Assembly: GCF_030913705.1 (NCBI RefSeq) | Contig: NZ_CP133190.1 | Span: 2,557,501-2,621,500, forward strand | Length of the DNA stretch: 64,000 nt | From: Anaerocolumna sp. MB42-C2 | GTDB taxonomy: Bacteria > Bacillota > Clostridia > Lachnospirales > Lachnospiraceae | Direction: 5' to 3' | In this document: piece by piece, positions 42,956-51,799 of the stretch | Layout: each line of letters begins with the position of its first letter | Numbering within the stretch: position 1 is the first letter of the stretch | Translations under genes and position numbers: made by a program | Notes under the pieces: model-generated | The model's input: only the letters and a program-made list of their open reading frames with translations | Told to the model about the DNA's origin: nothing | Database searches by the model: none

Positions 42956-43108
42956 CTTTCGCTCCCCTTTATAACAGTTTATATTATTTCCTATCACCAA
43001 GAGCAATATAGTGTTAATTTATAGCAACTTCATTTCTTTACTTCGACGTAGCTCAATTATACAATAAGCTTAATAAACAAACAACTTTTATTTGAAAGGA
43101 TGGTTTTT

Positions 43109-43984
43109 ATGTACGATTTTCCTATTGGTGTCATGCTGGATTCCTTTAAGCTGGATACAAAAACTGCAATAGAAAAAGCTGCAAATCTTGGAGCAAGGGG
43201 ACTTCAGATGTATGCGACCTCCGGTGAGTACTCTCCCGAATATTTAACCCCTGTCAAAAGGAAAGAGCTTCTTAACATGGTAAAATCAAGCGGCTTGGTT
43301 TTTTCAGCATTATGCGGTGACCTTGGGCAAGGTTTTGGCAATAAAGAGAAAAATCCTGAGCTCATTGAAAAATCAAAACGTATTATGGAACTTGCGAAAG
43401 ATCTGGAAACCGACATTATTACTACGCATATTGGTGTTGTTCCTAAGGATAAGTACCATGAAAGATACAAAATTATGCAGGAAGCCTGCTATACCTTAAG
43501 CCGTTTCGCCGACTCCATAGACGGACATTTTGCTATTGAAACCGGTCCGGAGATTGCAGTTACCCTGAAAGAATTTCTGGATGCACTCCATTCAAAGGGT
43601 GTCGCAGTGAATCTTGACCCTGCCAATTTTGTTATGGTAACAGGTGATGACCCTGTTAAAGCTGTTTATACATTAAAAGATTATATCGTACATACCCATG
43701 CAAAAGACGGCAGGCGTTTGCTGGTAAAAGATCCGGAAGTTATTTACGGTATCACGGAAGAAGAAATAACTGCCTCCCATGATAGTTTTACATCCGGAGA
43801 GAGTAATCTGCCCTTTATAGAACTTCCTCTTGGCGAGGGCGATGTAAACTTTACAGAATATATAAAAGCACTTGATGATATTGGTTATAAGGGGTTCTTA
43901 ACCATCGAACGTGAAGTCGGGGAAAATCCGGAAGAGGATATTAAAAATGCAGTTATTTTTCTTAATAAGATGAAAGGTTTATAG
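43109..43984 (+). CDS. Sugar phosphate isomerase/epimerase-like TIM barrel (first)
   Basis: A 291-residue xylose-isomerase-like TIM barrel (AP endonuclease family 2 fold). ATG at 43109 has GAAAGGA 9 bases upstream. Metal-binding acidic/His residues are visible in the strands [25 protein letters not shown] and IVHTHAKDG, with the end [10 protein letters not shown]. Such enzymes act on keto-sugars, inositol derivatives or sugar acids. First of three co-directional genes; the Gfo/Idh gene follows by 13 bases. Confidence 0.87.
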   Translation: MYDFPIGVMLDSFKLDTKTAIEKAANLGARGLQMYATSGEYSPEYLTPVKRKELLNMVKSSGLVFSALCGDLGQGFGNKEKNPELIEKSKRIMELAKDLETDIITTHIGVVPKDKYHERYKIMQEACYTLSRFADSIDGHFAIETGPEIAVTLKEFLDALHSKGVAVNLDPANFVMVTGDDPVKAVYTLKDYIVHTHAKDGRRLLVKDPEVIYGITEEEITASHDSFTSGESNLPFIELPLGEGDVNFTEYIKALDDIGYKGFLTIEREVGENPEEDIKNAVIFLNKMKGL

Positions 43985-43997
43985 GAGGAATTAAATC

Positions 43998-45056
43998 ATG
44001 GAAAAAATCAAAATTGGTATTATCGGAACAGGCTCAATCTCGGTAGAACATATAGAATCTTATCTAAAAAATGATCATGTTGAATTATATGCTTTCTGCG
44101 ACCTGAATGAAGAACGCTTGAAATATATGGCTGAAAAATATAATGTAAAACATACTTTCACCGATATGGATGAAATGCTGAAACTTAAGGAAATCGATGC
44201 TGTCAGCGTATGCACCTGGAATTCTGCCCATGCTCCCTGTGCCATTGCTGCCTTAAACGCAGGCAAACATGTGTTGTGTGAAAAACCAATGTCCGTATCA
44301 GAAGAAGATGCAAAAGCTATGAAAGCCGCGGCAGATAAAAACGGTAAATTACTGATGATTGGATTTGTAAGACGATATGGAAATGACTGCAAAATACTAA
44401 AAGATTTTATTAATTCCGACTATTTCGGTGATATCTATTATGCAAAAGCAACTTACCTCAGACGGAAAGGAAATCCCGGCGGATGGTTCGGTGATAAATC
44501 CCGTTCCGGCGGCGGCCCTTTAATCGATTTGGGTGTTCATGTAATTGATCTTGTGCGATTCCTGATGGGCAATCCAAAACCTGTATCCGTATATGGTACA
44601 ACCTTTAAAAAGCTGGGGAACAGAGACAATATTAAAGGTAAAAAATCCTATCGTTCTTCCAGTGCCACGGATCATGATATCTGCGATGTAGAAGATTTAG
44701 CCTCCGCTATGATACGGTTTGACAACGGCGCGGTACTTTCCATAGAAGCAAGCTTTAGCCTTAACCTAAAGAAAGATGAAGGAAAAATTGAACTATTCGG
44801 TACAAAGGGCGGTGCCAAATTAGATCCGGAGCTGGAATTATACAGCGAGATCAATGATTACTTAACCGATGTAAAATTGGATGCAGAGACCTCCTTAAGT
44901 TTTGACGGTCTTTTCGCCAAGGAAATCAATCATTTCGTTTCCTGTATCACAGAGGGAACTCCCTGCATTTCTCCTGCCCAGGACGGTATTGAGATTATGG
45001 CTATTTTAGATGCCATATATAAATCAGCAGCAACAGGACATGAGGTTATATTATAG
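43998..45056 (+). CDS. Gfo/Idh/MocA family oxidoreductase
   Basis: A 352-residue NAD(P)-dependent dehydrogenase. The Rossmann fingerprint is IGIIGTGSISVEHIES. The substrate-side motif is CEKPMS, whose Lys is typically catalytic, and the C-terminal half has GGPLIDLGVHVIDLVRFLMG with the conserved Asp and His. It likely oxidises a sugar or cyclitol between two TIM-barrel isomerases, a common arrangement for 3-keto-sugar or inositol catabolism. The ribosome site is TAGGAGGA, 9 bases before ATG. Confidence 0.92.
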   Translation: MEKIKIGIIGTGSISVEHIESYLKNDHVELYAFCDLNEERLKYMAEKYNVKHTFTDMDEMLKLKEIDAVSVCTWNSAHAPCAIAALNAGKHVLCEKPMSVSEEDAKAMKAAADKNGKLLMIGFVRRYGNDCKILKDFINSDYFGDIYYAKATYLRRKGNPGGWFGDKSRSGGGPLIDLGVHVIDLVRFLMGNPKPVSVYGTTFKKLGNRDNIKGKKSYRSSSATDHDICDVEDLASAMIRFDNGAVLSIEASFSLNLKKDEGKIELFGTKGGAKLDPELELYSEINDYLTDVKLDAETSLSFDGLFAKEINHFVSCITEGTPCISPAQDGIEIMAILDAIYKSAATGHEVIL

Positions 45057-45178
45057 GAACAAGACCCGTGTTCCTATAATCGGATGCACGGCGCAAAAAC
45101 AGCGCCTTTTAGCAGAAGTTTAAAAACAACTTAAGCTAAGTTATATTATAGGAACAAAACACGGCGCAAAACAGCAAG
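45046..45178 (+). repeat. Short duplicated segment between the Gfo/Idh and isomerase genes
   Basis: TTATATTATAGGAACAA occurs at the 3' end of the Gfo/Idh gene (about 45047) and again near 45143, each followed by an ACGGCGCAAAA block ending in CAGC. The first copy also forms TATAGGAAC...GTTCCTATA. The 137-base gap seems to come from a local duplication of the gene end. Confidence 0.45.
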
Positions 45179-45193
45179 AGAGGTTACTTAAAT

Positions 45194-46048
45194 ATGAAAA
45201 TATCCGTTAGTTCGTACAGCTTTAATAAATTGTTATCTTCAGGTGAAATGACACAGCTTGACTGTATCAGTAAGGCTAAGGAAATTGGCTTTGATGCCAT
45301 TGAATTTGTAGATATTCTTGCACCGGACGGTGTATCAAAAGAAGAGTATGCAAAAGTTTTATCCAAGGAATGTAAACGCTTGGAATTACCTATATCCAGT
45401 TTTACCTTTGGCGCTGATTTTTTAACTGGCAGCGGCGGTAATACTGAGCTCGAAATAGAGCGTGTGAAAAAGATGGTGGATATTGCGGAAATCCTGGGTG
45501 CAAAATTAATTCGACATGATGCTACAAGGGGGGATGGCAAGTCATTTGATGCCATATTACCAATCATTGCAGATGCCTGCAGAGAGGTGACAGTCTACGC
45601 TGCTGCCAAAGGCATTAAAACTACGGTTGAAAACCACGGTTATTTCTGTCAGGATAGTGACAGAGTAGAAAAATTATATAATGCGGTAGGTCATGAGAAT
45701 TTTGGATTACTGGCAGATATGGGTAATTTTTTATGTGCAGATGAGCAACCGGAGAAAGCTTATGGCAAAATAGCCCCTTATACCTTTTATGCTCACGCCA
45801 AAGATTTTCATGTAAAATCAGCCATGCTTCCGGATCCGGGAGAAGGATTTTTCAGGTCAAGAAGCGGTAATTATCTCAGAGGTGCGATCATCGGTCATGG
45901 TGATGTCCCAGTCCTTCATTGTATCCGCGCTTTAAAAAATGTTGAATTTGATGGTTATATCGCTATCGAATTTGAGGGTATGGAAGAGACCATAAGCGGT
46001 ATTACTATTGGATTTAATAATTTGAAACGATATATAAAGGAAGCATAA
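45194..46048 (+). CDS. Sugar phosphate isomerase/epimerase-like TIM barrel (second)
   Basis: A 284-residue TIM-barrel protein of the same superfamily as 43109-43984 but clearly distinct. Metal-site residues are seen in IEFVDILA, KLIRHDATRGD, TTVENHGYF, LLADMGNFL and FYAHAKDFHV, with the C-terminal GYIAIEFEGME. Probably a later step of the same carbohydrate pathway. The ribosome site is AGAGAGG, 12 bases before ATG. A strong terminator follows. Confidence 0.87.
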   Translation: MKISVSSYSFNKLLSSGEMTQLDCISKAKEIGFDAIEFVDILAPDGVSKEEYAKVLSKECKRLELPISSFTFGADFLTGSGGNTELEIERVKKMVDIAEILGAKLIRHDATRGDGKSFDAILPIIADACREVTVYAAAKGIKTTVENHGYFCQDSDRVEKLYNAVGHENFGLLADMGNFLCADEQPEKAYGKIAPYTFYAHAKDFHVKSAMLPDPGEGFFRSRSGNYLRGAIIGHGDVPVLHCIRALKNVEFDGYIAIEFEGMEETISGITIGFNNLKRYIKEA

Positions 46049-46062
46049 TAATATTATTGAAG

Positions 46063-46098
46063 ACTCCGGCAAAGGATAAACTTGCCGGAGTTTTTTTT
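46063..46098 (+). terminator. Terminator of the isomerase-dehydrogenase operon
   Basis: ACTCCGGCAA and TTGCCGGAGT, perfect 10-bp stem with a 9-base loop, followed by eight T, 15 bases past the stop. Confidence 0.92.
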
Positions 46099-46100
46099 AT

Positions 46101-46196
46101 GCAATAGGAAATTGCGTCCTATTGCATAAAAAAGCCCGACCGGCAGGATGCACATGACGCGCTTAAGGAAGATGTCACTGTCGTGACAGCGCGTCA
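46101..46196. repeat. Palindrome cluster in the 46 kb gap
   Basis: GCAATAGGA/TCCTATTGC (46101-46125) is followed by a nested palindrome: TGACGCGC (46155-46162) pairs with GCGCGTCA (46189-46196), enclosing TGTCAC-TGTC-GTGACA (46173-46188). The segment is GC-rich compared with its surroundings. No gene is visible. Confidence 0.5.
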
Positions 46197-46235
46197 GCGC
46201 CAGAGCCTGGCTTGTTAATAGATGTTGGCAATTTA

Positions 46236-46264
46236 TTGCATATGTTTGGCAAATATTGTATAAT
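46236..46264 (+). promoter_or_regulatory. Promoter of the secreted Ig-like protein gene
   Basis: -35 TTGCAT (46236-46241), 17-base spacer, -10 TATAAT (46259-46264), leaving a leader of about 100 bases before the ATG at 46372. Confidence 0.7.
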
Positions 46265-46371
46265 TAAATGTAAATATTATTAGATCAATCCATATGTTGT
46301 ACTTATGGAGGTCATAATAGTTTTGAGGGAACATATACCAAAAGAAATAGAATATTTAAGTGGGGGTTTCT

Positions 46372-48486
46372 ATGATTAATTTCAGAAAAATAATAGCGGT
46401 TTTATCATTTACTTTAGCATTAACTCTGGTTATATCAGTTGAATTTTCTTCAACGCTGACTGCAAGTGCAAGTACTGAAGAAATATTAAGACTTTATGTT
46501 GGTCAAAGTTTGGATTTAGATATTAACAATTATTCAACCGATAAAAATATATCCAAAGGCCGCTGGCACTCAAGCGATACCTCAGTGGCAGACACAGATA
46601 TGCACGGCTATGTTACAGCAGCAGGTGAGGGTACAACCGATCTTATATTTGATTATAAAAAAGGCCGCAAAACAATCCAGGTTTACAGCATAAAGCTTGC
46701 TGTGACACATGGACCATTAACAGTCACAACAGTTCCTGAATCAGTCGATTATAACATAAACGACACTACTTCTCATATCGTCTTTATCATGAATTATAAC
46801 ATGGTTAAATCAAAAGTTGCAGAATTTTATAAATACCTGGGCGATTCTGCAGGGCATTCCACAGTGGACTGTATCTACTCCTATAGTATATCAACCGTTT
46901 TGAACGATCAGGCAGCTATATCTATAATTGCTGATGTAGATAAAGTTATTCTGGTTGGGTTGCAGCCTACAACTGTTAATTTTGAGAGATTAGAAGCATA
47001 TAAAAAAGCCGGTGCAAATATTGCTTTAGCATACTATCAAGCCTCCGATGAGAGTGTATTTAAACATTCTGTATTAAAAAGTGATTTGGAATCTGCAGGA
47101 TTAAACATGATATCAGCACGTCAGGTCTGGACCAATATGTACTACGCTGATATTGCAGATGAAAAACAGCTCAATTTTACTAATCCTGACTCCACCCCTA
47201 CTCCTCTGGCGGGTTTCGGTCTGGCTGTCTTTTTACAGTATAATCTTAATAATAATAGTTGTAATGAAACTTCCTATTCCGATTTATTAAATAAAATGAC
47301 AGCAGATGCTCTTAGGGGAATTGACGAAACTTTTTATAACAAAACCAAAAATCTTATAACTGCAGGGCGGACATTTCCGCTTAATGAAAAAGATCCGGTT
47401 TTAAAATTAAATGAAATGAAAGAACCTGATATGCTTAATCAGTACAAGCAAAAGCACTATAATGTTTATGATACTTTTTACAATGGCAATACCGCCCAGG
47501 GAATATTCTCCATGGAGCAAATGGCGGATAAAACTCCGGTCTGCTATAATACAATCCACTATGATCCGGATTCTTTTAAAAATGAGAAATTATATGCATG
47601 GATTGGTGGTAAATGGAAAACCCAGAAATCTACCCCAGAGGATGAATACTCCTTAAGGGTACTCACCTGGTCGGAGGGGAAATGGATTACAAACTCTTAC
47701 CGCTATACAGATAGCGGTACAAAAGCTAACCCATTAAAAAAACATGACACCGAAGAAATTAAAAGAGATTCTAATGGAAACTGGTATATATCTGTTCAAT
47801 ACGAGGATAAGTTTTATATTTATCAATTGGATAAATCGCTGAAAATAAAACAAAAGGTTTGTATTTCCGATCTTACAGACAGCCAATGTGCCGGATTCTA
47901 TTTATTATCAGACGGTAAGGTGTTGCTTAAAACGTATGATTCCGCCGATACCTCTTCTCAAAAGGTTTGGGGGGATTGGTACACACCAAACAATCTGCGG
48001 TTATATAACAACCTGCAGCTCCTTGATCTGGCCTCCGGTAAAATTATCAGAGAATATGATACTGGTTATTATCCTTCTTCCGGAGATGTAAAAGTTAACG
48101 GTAAGCTTATATACATGCAGGATTACTCTGAAGATAATATTATCGTAATTGATTCTGACGCAGGTAAAGTCATTAATATAATACATCTTCCAGATTACGG
48201 CTACCTCATTAAGCTGCATGATTACTCCGAGGAATTAGGCTCCCAATATAACTATGATTACGCAGTTTCAGGAAAATATATGTATATCCTGAAGAAAACA
48301 GGTATCTATCGAATCAATATGGAAAACGGGCACTTGAGAACACTTATGGATGGCAGCAATAAACCCTTTTATGTTCAGGACATGAGATTCCTGGATTTTG
48401 AGGTCAAAAATTCCAAAACCTTTTATATTCTGGCAGTATACTTTGATGCAGAATGTGCCGCCGATTTTTATACCTATACTAAATAA
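46372..48486 (+). CDS. Secreted protein with an Ig-like (BIG2-type) domain, function unknown
   Basis: A 704-residue exported protein. The start MINFRKIIAVL is preferred: it follows AAGTGGGGG by 5 bases and opens a signal peptide ending near ASA. Residues 35-110 resemble a BIG2 domain (LYVGQSLDLDINNY, SSDTSVADTDMHGYVTAAGEGT). The middle is alpha/beta with no recognised family. The C-terminal third has strands resembling a beta-propeller (LQLLDLASGKIIREYDTGYY, IIVIDSDAGKVINI). No anchor motif is seen. It sits between carbohydrate operons, so a sugar-binding or sensing role is possible but unproven. Confidence 0.72.
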   Translation: MINFRKIIAVLSFTLALTLVISVEFSSTLTASASTEEILRLYVGQSLDLDINNYSTDKNISKGRWHSSDTSVADTDMHGYVTAAGEGTTDLIFDYKKGRKTIQVYSIKLAVTHGPLTVTTVPESVDYNINDTTSHIVFIMNYNMVKSKVAEFYKYLGDSAGHSTVDCIYSYSISTVLNDQAAISIIADVDKVILVGLQPTTVNFERLEAYKKAGANIALAYYQASDESVFKHSVLKSDLESAGLNMISARQVWTNMYYADIADEKQLNFTNPDSTPTPLAGFGLAVFLQYNLNNNSCNETSYSDLLNKMTADALRGIDETFYNKTKNLITAGRTFPLNEKDPVLKLNEMKEPDMLNQYKQKHYNVYDTFYNGNTAQGIFSMEQMADKTPVCYNTIHYDPDSFKNEKLYAWIGGKWKTQKSTPEDEYSLRVLTWSEGKWITNSYRYTDSGTKANPLKKHDTEEIKRDSNGNWYISVQYEDKFYIYQLDKSLKIKQKVCISDLTDSQCAGFYLLSDGKVLLKTYDSADTSSQKVWGDWYTPNNLRLYNNLQLLDLASGKIIREYDTGYYPSSGDVKVNGKLIYMQDYSEDNIIVIDSDAGKVINIIHLPDYGYLIKLHDYSEELGSQYNYDYAVSGKYMYILKKTGIYRINMENGHLRTLMDGSNKPFYVQDMRFLDFEVKNSKTFYILAVYFDAECAADFYTYTK

Positions 48487-48515
48487 AATAATGTAACAAA
48501 GGAGCTTAAAAGCAG

Positions 48516-48554
48516 AAAAAAGGTTCAAAGTTTTCATACTTTGAACCCTTTTTT
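48516..48554. terminator. Bidirectional terminator
   Basis: AAAAAAGGTTCAAAG and CTTTGAACCCTTTTTT form a long stem with an 8-base loop, between the convergent secreted-protein and GH31 genes. Confidence 0.88.
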
Positions 48555-48598
48555 AAAACCTCCATTCATCATTAAGACAGATACTCTTCTATCAATAC

Positions 48599-50122
48599 CT
48601 ATTGTTTTTCATACCATGGCAGTCTTTCTAACGGTGCTTCTACCAATAATGTACATGGCCCGTTAACTATACTGTTATCATCTCCAACCCAGACTCCCTC
48701 GGGGAAAACTACATTCTTCGTAACAGCACCTTTAATAATTACCGGTGCAACTAAGATGTTATCCCCTAACATGAATTGATCATTTATTTTCTCGTAACCC
48801 TTGTGGGGAAAAACATACTCCATAGGTCTGATGATAGGTTCACCGCTTACGGAAGCTTCTTTTGCTAATTCCAGGATTTTTCCCCCGAACTTTTGATGCA
48901 GTTTTGCCATTTCAACACATATCGCAAGATGAATTTCATCCAGTACTCTCCAAGGCGCTATGGAGAACTGCATCATAGGAAATAATGCGGCGCACTCTGC
49001 ATTCCGGACGATCAGTTTCTGATCAATATTCTCTATATCAAGGAAATCTTTATATTCACCTCCGCCAATCATATCCGGACAAGTAAAGGCATAACCCAGA
49101 AGACCTTGCGCAAGGCCATTGGAAATAAGGCTGCCAAGACCGCCCTTAACCTCCCAGCTGTGATTTTTATCACTAAGCCGCTGTGCTAATGGTTTTCCTC
49201 CCATCTTCCAGCAGGCACGGTATTCATTTAAGGAATATGTCAAACCGATTTGAGCCCATTTTTCAGAATATTTAAGTCCATCTGTTACTTTACTGCAAAT
49301 AAAATCATCTCTAAATTGATCTAAATCACCTGCATCAAACTTAAATCCATCAACACCCTGCTTTTGCATAAGAACATTCAGCTGCTCCTTAAACCAATTA
49401 ACTGCCTCCTCATTGGTTATATCTAACATTGTGCTGTAACCATTCCACCATTTTGCAATTGCAGGATCTCCATCCATATTTTTCACCAGATAACCATGAT
49501 TATGAGCTATTCTGGAAGTGAGGCTGTCCGCACTAATGAAATTGCACACCCAAAGCATTACTTTAAATCCCATTTTATGCAGTTTATCGATCATAACATC
49601 CGGTTCCGGGAAACGGCCCGGATGGAACCTCCACACACCATAATCCTCCTGCCAATTATCATCAATAATAAGTACCCCCGGTGCCATACTGTTATCTATA
49701 ATCGACTTGGCATAAGCTAATACTTTCTCCTGGGTCGGTTCATACATCATCTCTATCCAGGTATTATACTGTGGAGCGGTAAAGAGCAACGAATCAGTAA
49801 TTCTTCCATCGGATGGAAAATAACTTCTTGATGCATGTAGAAAAGCTCCTCTTAAATCTCCATAACCTTCGCTGAATATGATCTCATCACCGGAATCCAA
49901 AGTTATTTTGTTATCATGAAAAGAATAAGAAAAAGGGGTTTCGCTCCAGATGTAACGGCCTTTATTAGATAATAACAGAGGTGAACTCTGATTATATAAC
50001 TGCTCCTTATTCAAATCTCTCATAAAATTTATTTCTTTATAGGGCATATAAATCCCGTCCTGCACGATTCCACCCCACCAGTATTCTCCCTCTAACAGTT
50101 CTTTCTCCATATTGCTTTTCAT
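48599..50122 (-). CDS. Glycoside hydrolase family 31
   Basis: A 507-residue enzyme without a signal peptide. The start MKSNMEKELL has AAAGGGTGGG upstream; a GTG three codons earlier is possible. The GH31 barrel shows APGVLIIDDNWQEDYG, the nucleophile in DGFKFDAGD (Asp near 263), CPDMIGGGEY, and the later block QFSIAPWRVLD; the barrel ends with EPIIRPMEYVFP and LVAPVIIKGA. It is shorter than typical alpha-glucosidases (650-900 residues), with a reduced N-terminal domain. Likely an intracellular alpha-glycosidase. Divergent from an AraC regulator at 50297. Confidence 0.9.
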   Translation of the reverse strand: MKSNMEKELLEGEYWWGGIVQDGIYMPYKEINFMRDLNKEQLYNQSSPLLLSNKGRYIWSETPFSYSFHDNKITLDSGDEIIFSEGYGDLRGAFLHASRSYFPSDGRITDSLLFTAPQYNTWIEMMYEPTQEKVLAYAKSIIDNSMAPGVLIIDDNWQEDYGVWRFHPGRFPEPDVMIDKLHKMGFKVMLWVCNFISADSLTSRIAHNHGYLVKNMDGDPAIAKWWNGYSTMLDITNEEAVNWFKEQLNVLMQKQGVDGFKFDAGDLDQFRDDFICSKVTDGLKYSEKWAQIGLTYSLNEYRACWKMGGKPLAQRLSDKNHSWEVKGGLGSLISNGLAQGLLGYAFTCPDMIGGGEYKDFLDIENIDQKLIVRNAECAALFPMMQFSIAPWRVLDEIHLAICVEMAKLHQKFGGKILELAKEASVSGEPIIRPMEYVFPHKGYEKINDQFMLGDNILVAPVIIKGAVTKNVVFPEGVWVGDDNSIVNGPCTLLVEAPLERLPWYEKQ

Positions 50123-50218
50123 TAATCCCACCCTTTCATACGTATTGTGCCAAATACTGCGCCAGGAAAAGCAGTTAATTATAATATTATTTTTTTCTCC
50201 GGCTATAGTAATCCTTGT

Positions 50219-50235
50219 GATTATAACATATAATC
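50219..50235. promoter_or_regulatory. Palindrome in the GH31-AraC divergent region
   Basis: GATTATA-ACA-TATAATC, perfect 7-bp arms, near the middle of the divergent region. It could be a regulator site; the arms also resemble -10 boxes. Confidence 0.35.
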
Positions 50236-50296
50236 ATATTAGCATTTAATAAAGTCTTAGACAACAGTAATATAATGCTTCAAGGAGGGTAAAATA

Positions 50297-51190
50297 TTGC
50301 TTCAAAAAAACAACGATTCCAAACATAAATCCTTTGGTTATCGCTTCATAAAAGCACCTCAATCACCCCCCGCACAAATATACTCTTTAGGCTGGCAGAT
50401 ACAGACCTCTTCCGATTATGATTTTGATGGGATGAGCCGGCCTGGTGAAAATGGTAACTGTATCTTTCAATATACCTTGTCCGGTTATGGAATATTAGAA
50501 TTGAACAGTCAAAAACATATCCTTGAAGAGGGTTATGCATTTATTACTGCGATTCCCGGTGAACACCGTTATTATCTTCCGAAAAGCAGTGATAAATGGG
50601 AGTTTATATTTATTACACTAACAGGGGATTATGCCTTTTTAGAATGGGATAAAATTCAGGAACAGTTTGGTGCGGTTATACACTTTAAGGGGCAGGAAGA
50701 GATTATTAAGTATTTATGGGAAATCTATTGGTCTGCTGCCGGCGGTAAAATAACGGATGGCTATCAAACCTCTTATATCGCCTATGAATTTGTCATGAAA
50801 CTCTATAGAAGCCTGAATTCTCAATACAATAACTTAAGTCTTGGGAATAGTAACATAGATAAATCCATTCAATATATGAAAGATAATTTTCACAGGATTC
50901 ACTCCCTGGATGAAATTTCAAGCTTCATTAATATGTCAAAATATCATTTTAACCACACCTTTACCAGGATTATGGGGATATCTCCCTGGAACTACATGAC
51001 TAAACTGAGAATTGAATATGCCGCAGAATTGTTACTGTCTACAAACCTTACCGCCCATGCCATCGCCAATATGGCTGGTTATGAAAGTTCCAATTATTTC
51101 AGTAAAGTATTCAGAAAATATATCGGCACCTCACCGGGTAGATTCCGGATCTTGTACCATGATATAAAAGACTTTAAAATCAACCTGTAA
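50297..51190 (+). CDS. AraC family regulator
   Basis: A 297-residue regulator starting at TTG (50297), with AAGGAGGG 7 bases upstream. The N-terminal cupin-like sensor includes NCIFQYTLSGYGILEL and AIPGEHRYYLP. The C-terminal HTH pair is LDEISSFINMSKYHFNHTFTRIMG and AHAIANMAGYESSNYFSKVFRKYIG. It probably activates the divergent GH31 gene in response to its sugar. Confidence 0.92.
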   Translation: MLQKNNDSKHKSFGYRFIKAPQSPPAQIYSLGWQIQTSSDYDFDGMSRPGENGNCIFQYTLSGYGILELNSQKHILEEGYAFITAIPGEHRYYLPKSSDKWEFIFITLTGDYAFLEWDKIQEQFGAVIHFKGQEEIIKYLWEIYWSAAGGKITDGYQTSYIAYEFVMKLYRSLNSQYNNLSLGNSNIDKSIQYMKDNFHRIHSLDEISSFINMSKYHFNHTFTRIMGISPWNYMTKLRIEYAAELLLSTNLTAHAIANMAGYESSNYFSKVFRKYIGTSPGRFRILYHDIKDFKINL

Positions 51191-51426
51191 ACAGTCTTCT
51201 CTTTCTGAAGTCTGTTGCTCTAAACCCGGCTGCGGATTCATTTATAATATTTAGTTCTCTTATGTACCTAATATCCTCTATGTCATTGCTAATTTAGGTA
51301 TCTTTTACCCGGAAGAACCAAGATCCCGGAACACTTTAATGACTTTACAATTAATTACAGTACAAAAGTATACCCTAAAAATATTGGTAAATACTATCCT
51401 ATATATTCTAAGAAAGAGGTAAAGTC

Positions 51427-51799
51427 ATGAGTAATAAAGTAAGCAATAAAAAAAGTGCAGGTAAAGGCAACGGTAATTCCGTAATCAATAATACCGAAAA
51501 AGCACGAAATACTGTCAGTGGTGATTCTTCATCCAAAAATAGAGAGGGTGGAAATACACAACGATAATCCTATTACAAGTATTAAAAAAACGCTTAGGGA
51601 CCTTGTTGGAGGATTCCCTCTGTTTCGTATAACCCCTCTTGGTAAAGAACTTTTTAATCTTCATGAGGTAATGCATAGGGAAAATGACATAAGAGTTAAT
51701 AATTTTCTAATAAAATATGAAACCCGGGATTTACAGTTTCTTATTCAAATGCTAATGGATTTTATTGATGAAGCAGATTCAAAAAAAGAAATAGGGTAG
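51427..51799 (+). pseudogene. Small gene of unknown function, apparently frameshifted
   Basis: ATG at 51427, with GAGGT 7 bases upstream, opens a 46-codon polar frame (MSNKVSNKKSAGKGNG...) ending at 51567. The +1 frame is open from 51518 to 51799 (NPITSIKKTLRDLVGG, ITPLGKELFNLHEVMH, FLIQMLMDFIDEADSK). Skipping one A in CCAAAAATAG (about 51535) would join them into a protein of about 120 residues. Either an indel broke the gene or the frameshift is used. The second part may also start alone at GTG 51548. Its end abuts the group II intron. No family was recognised. Confidence 0.55.
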
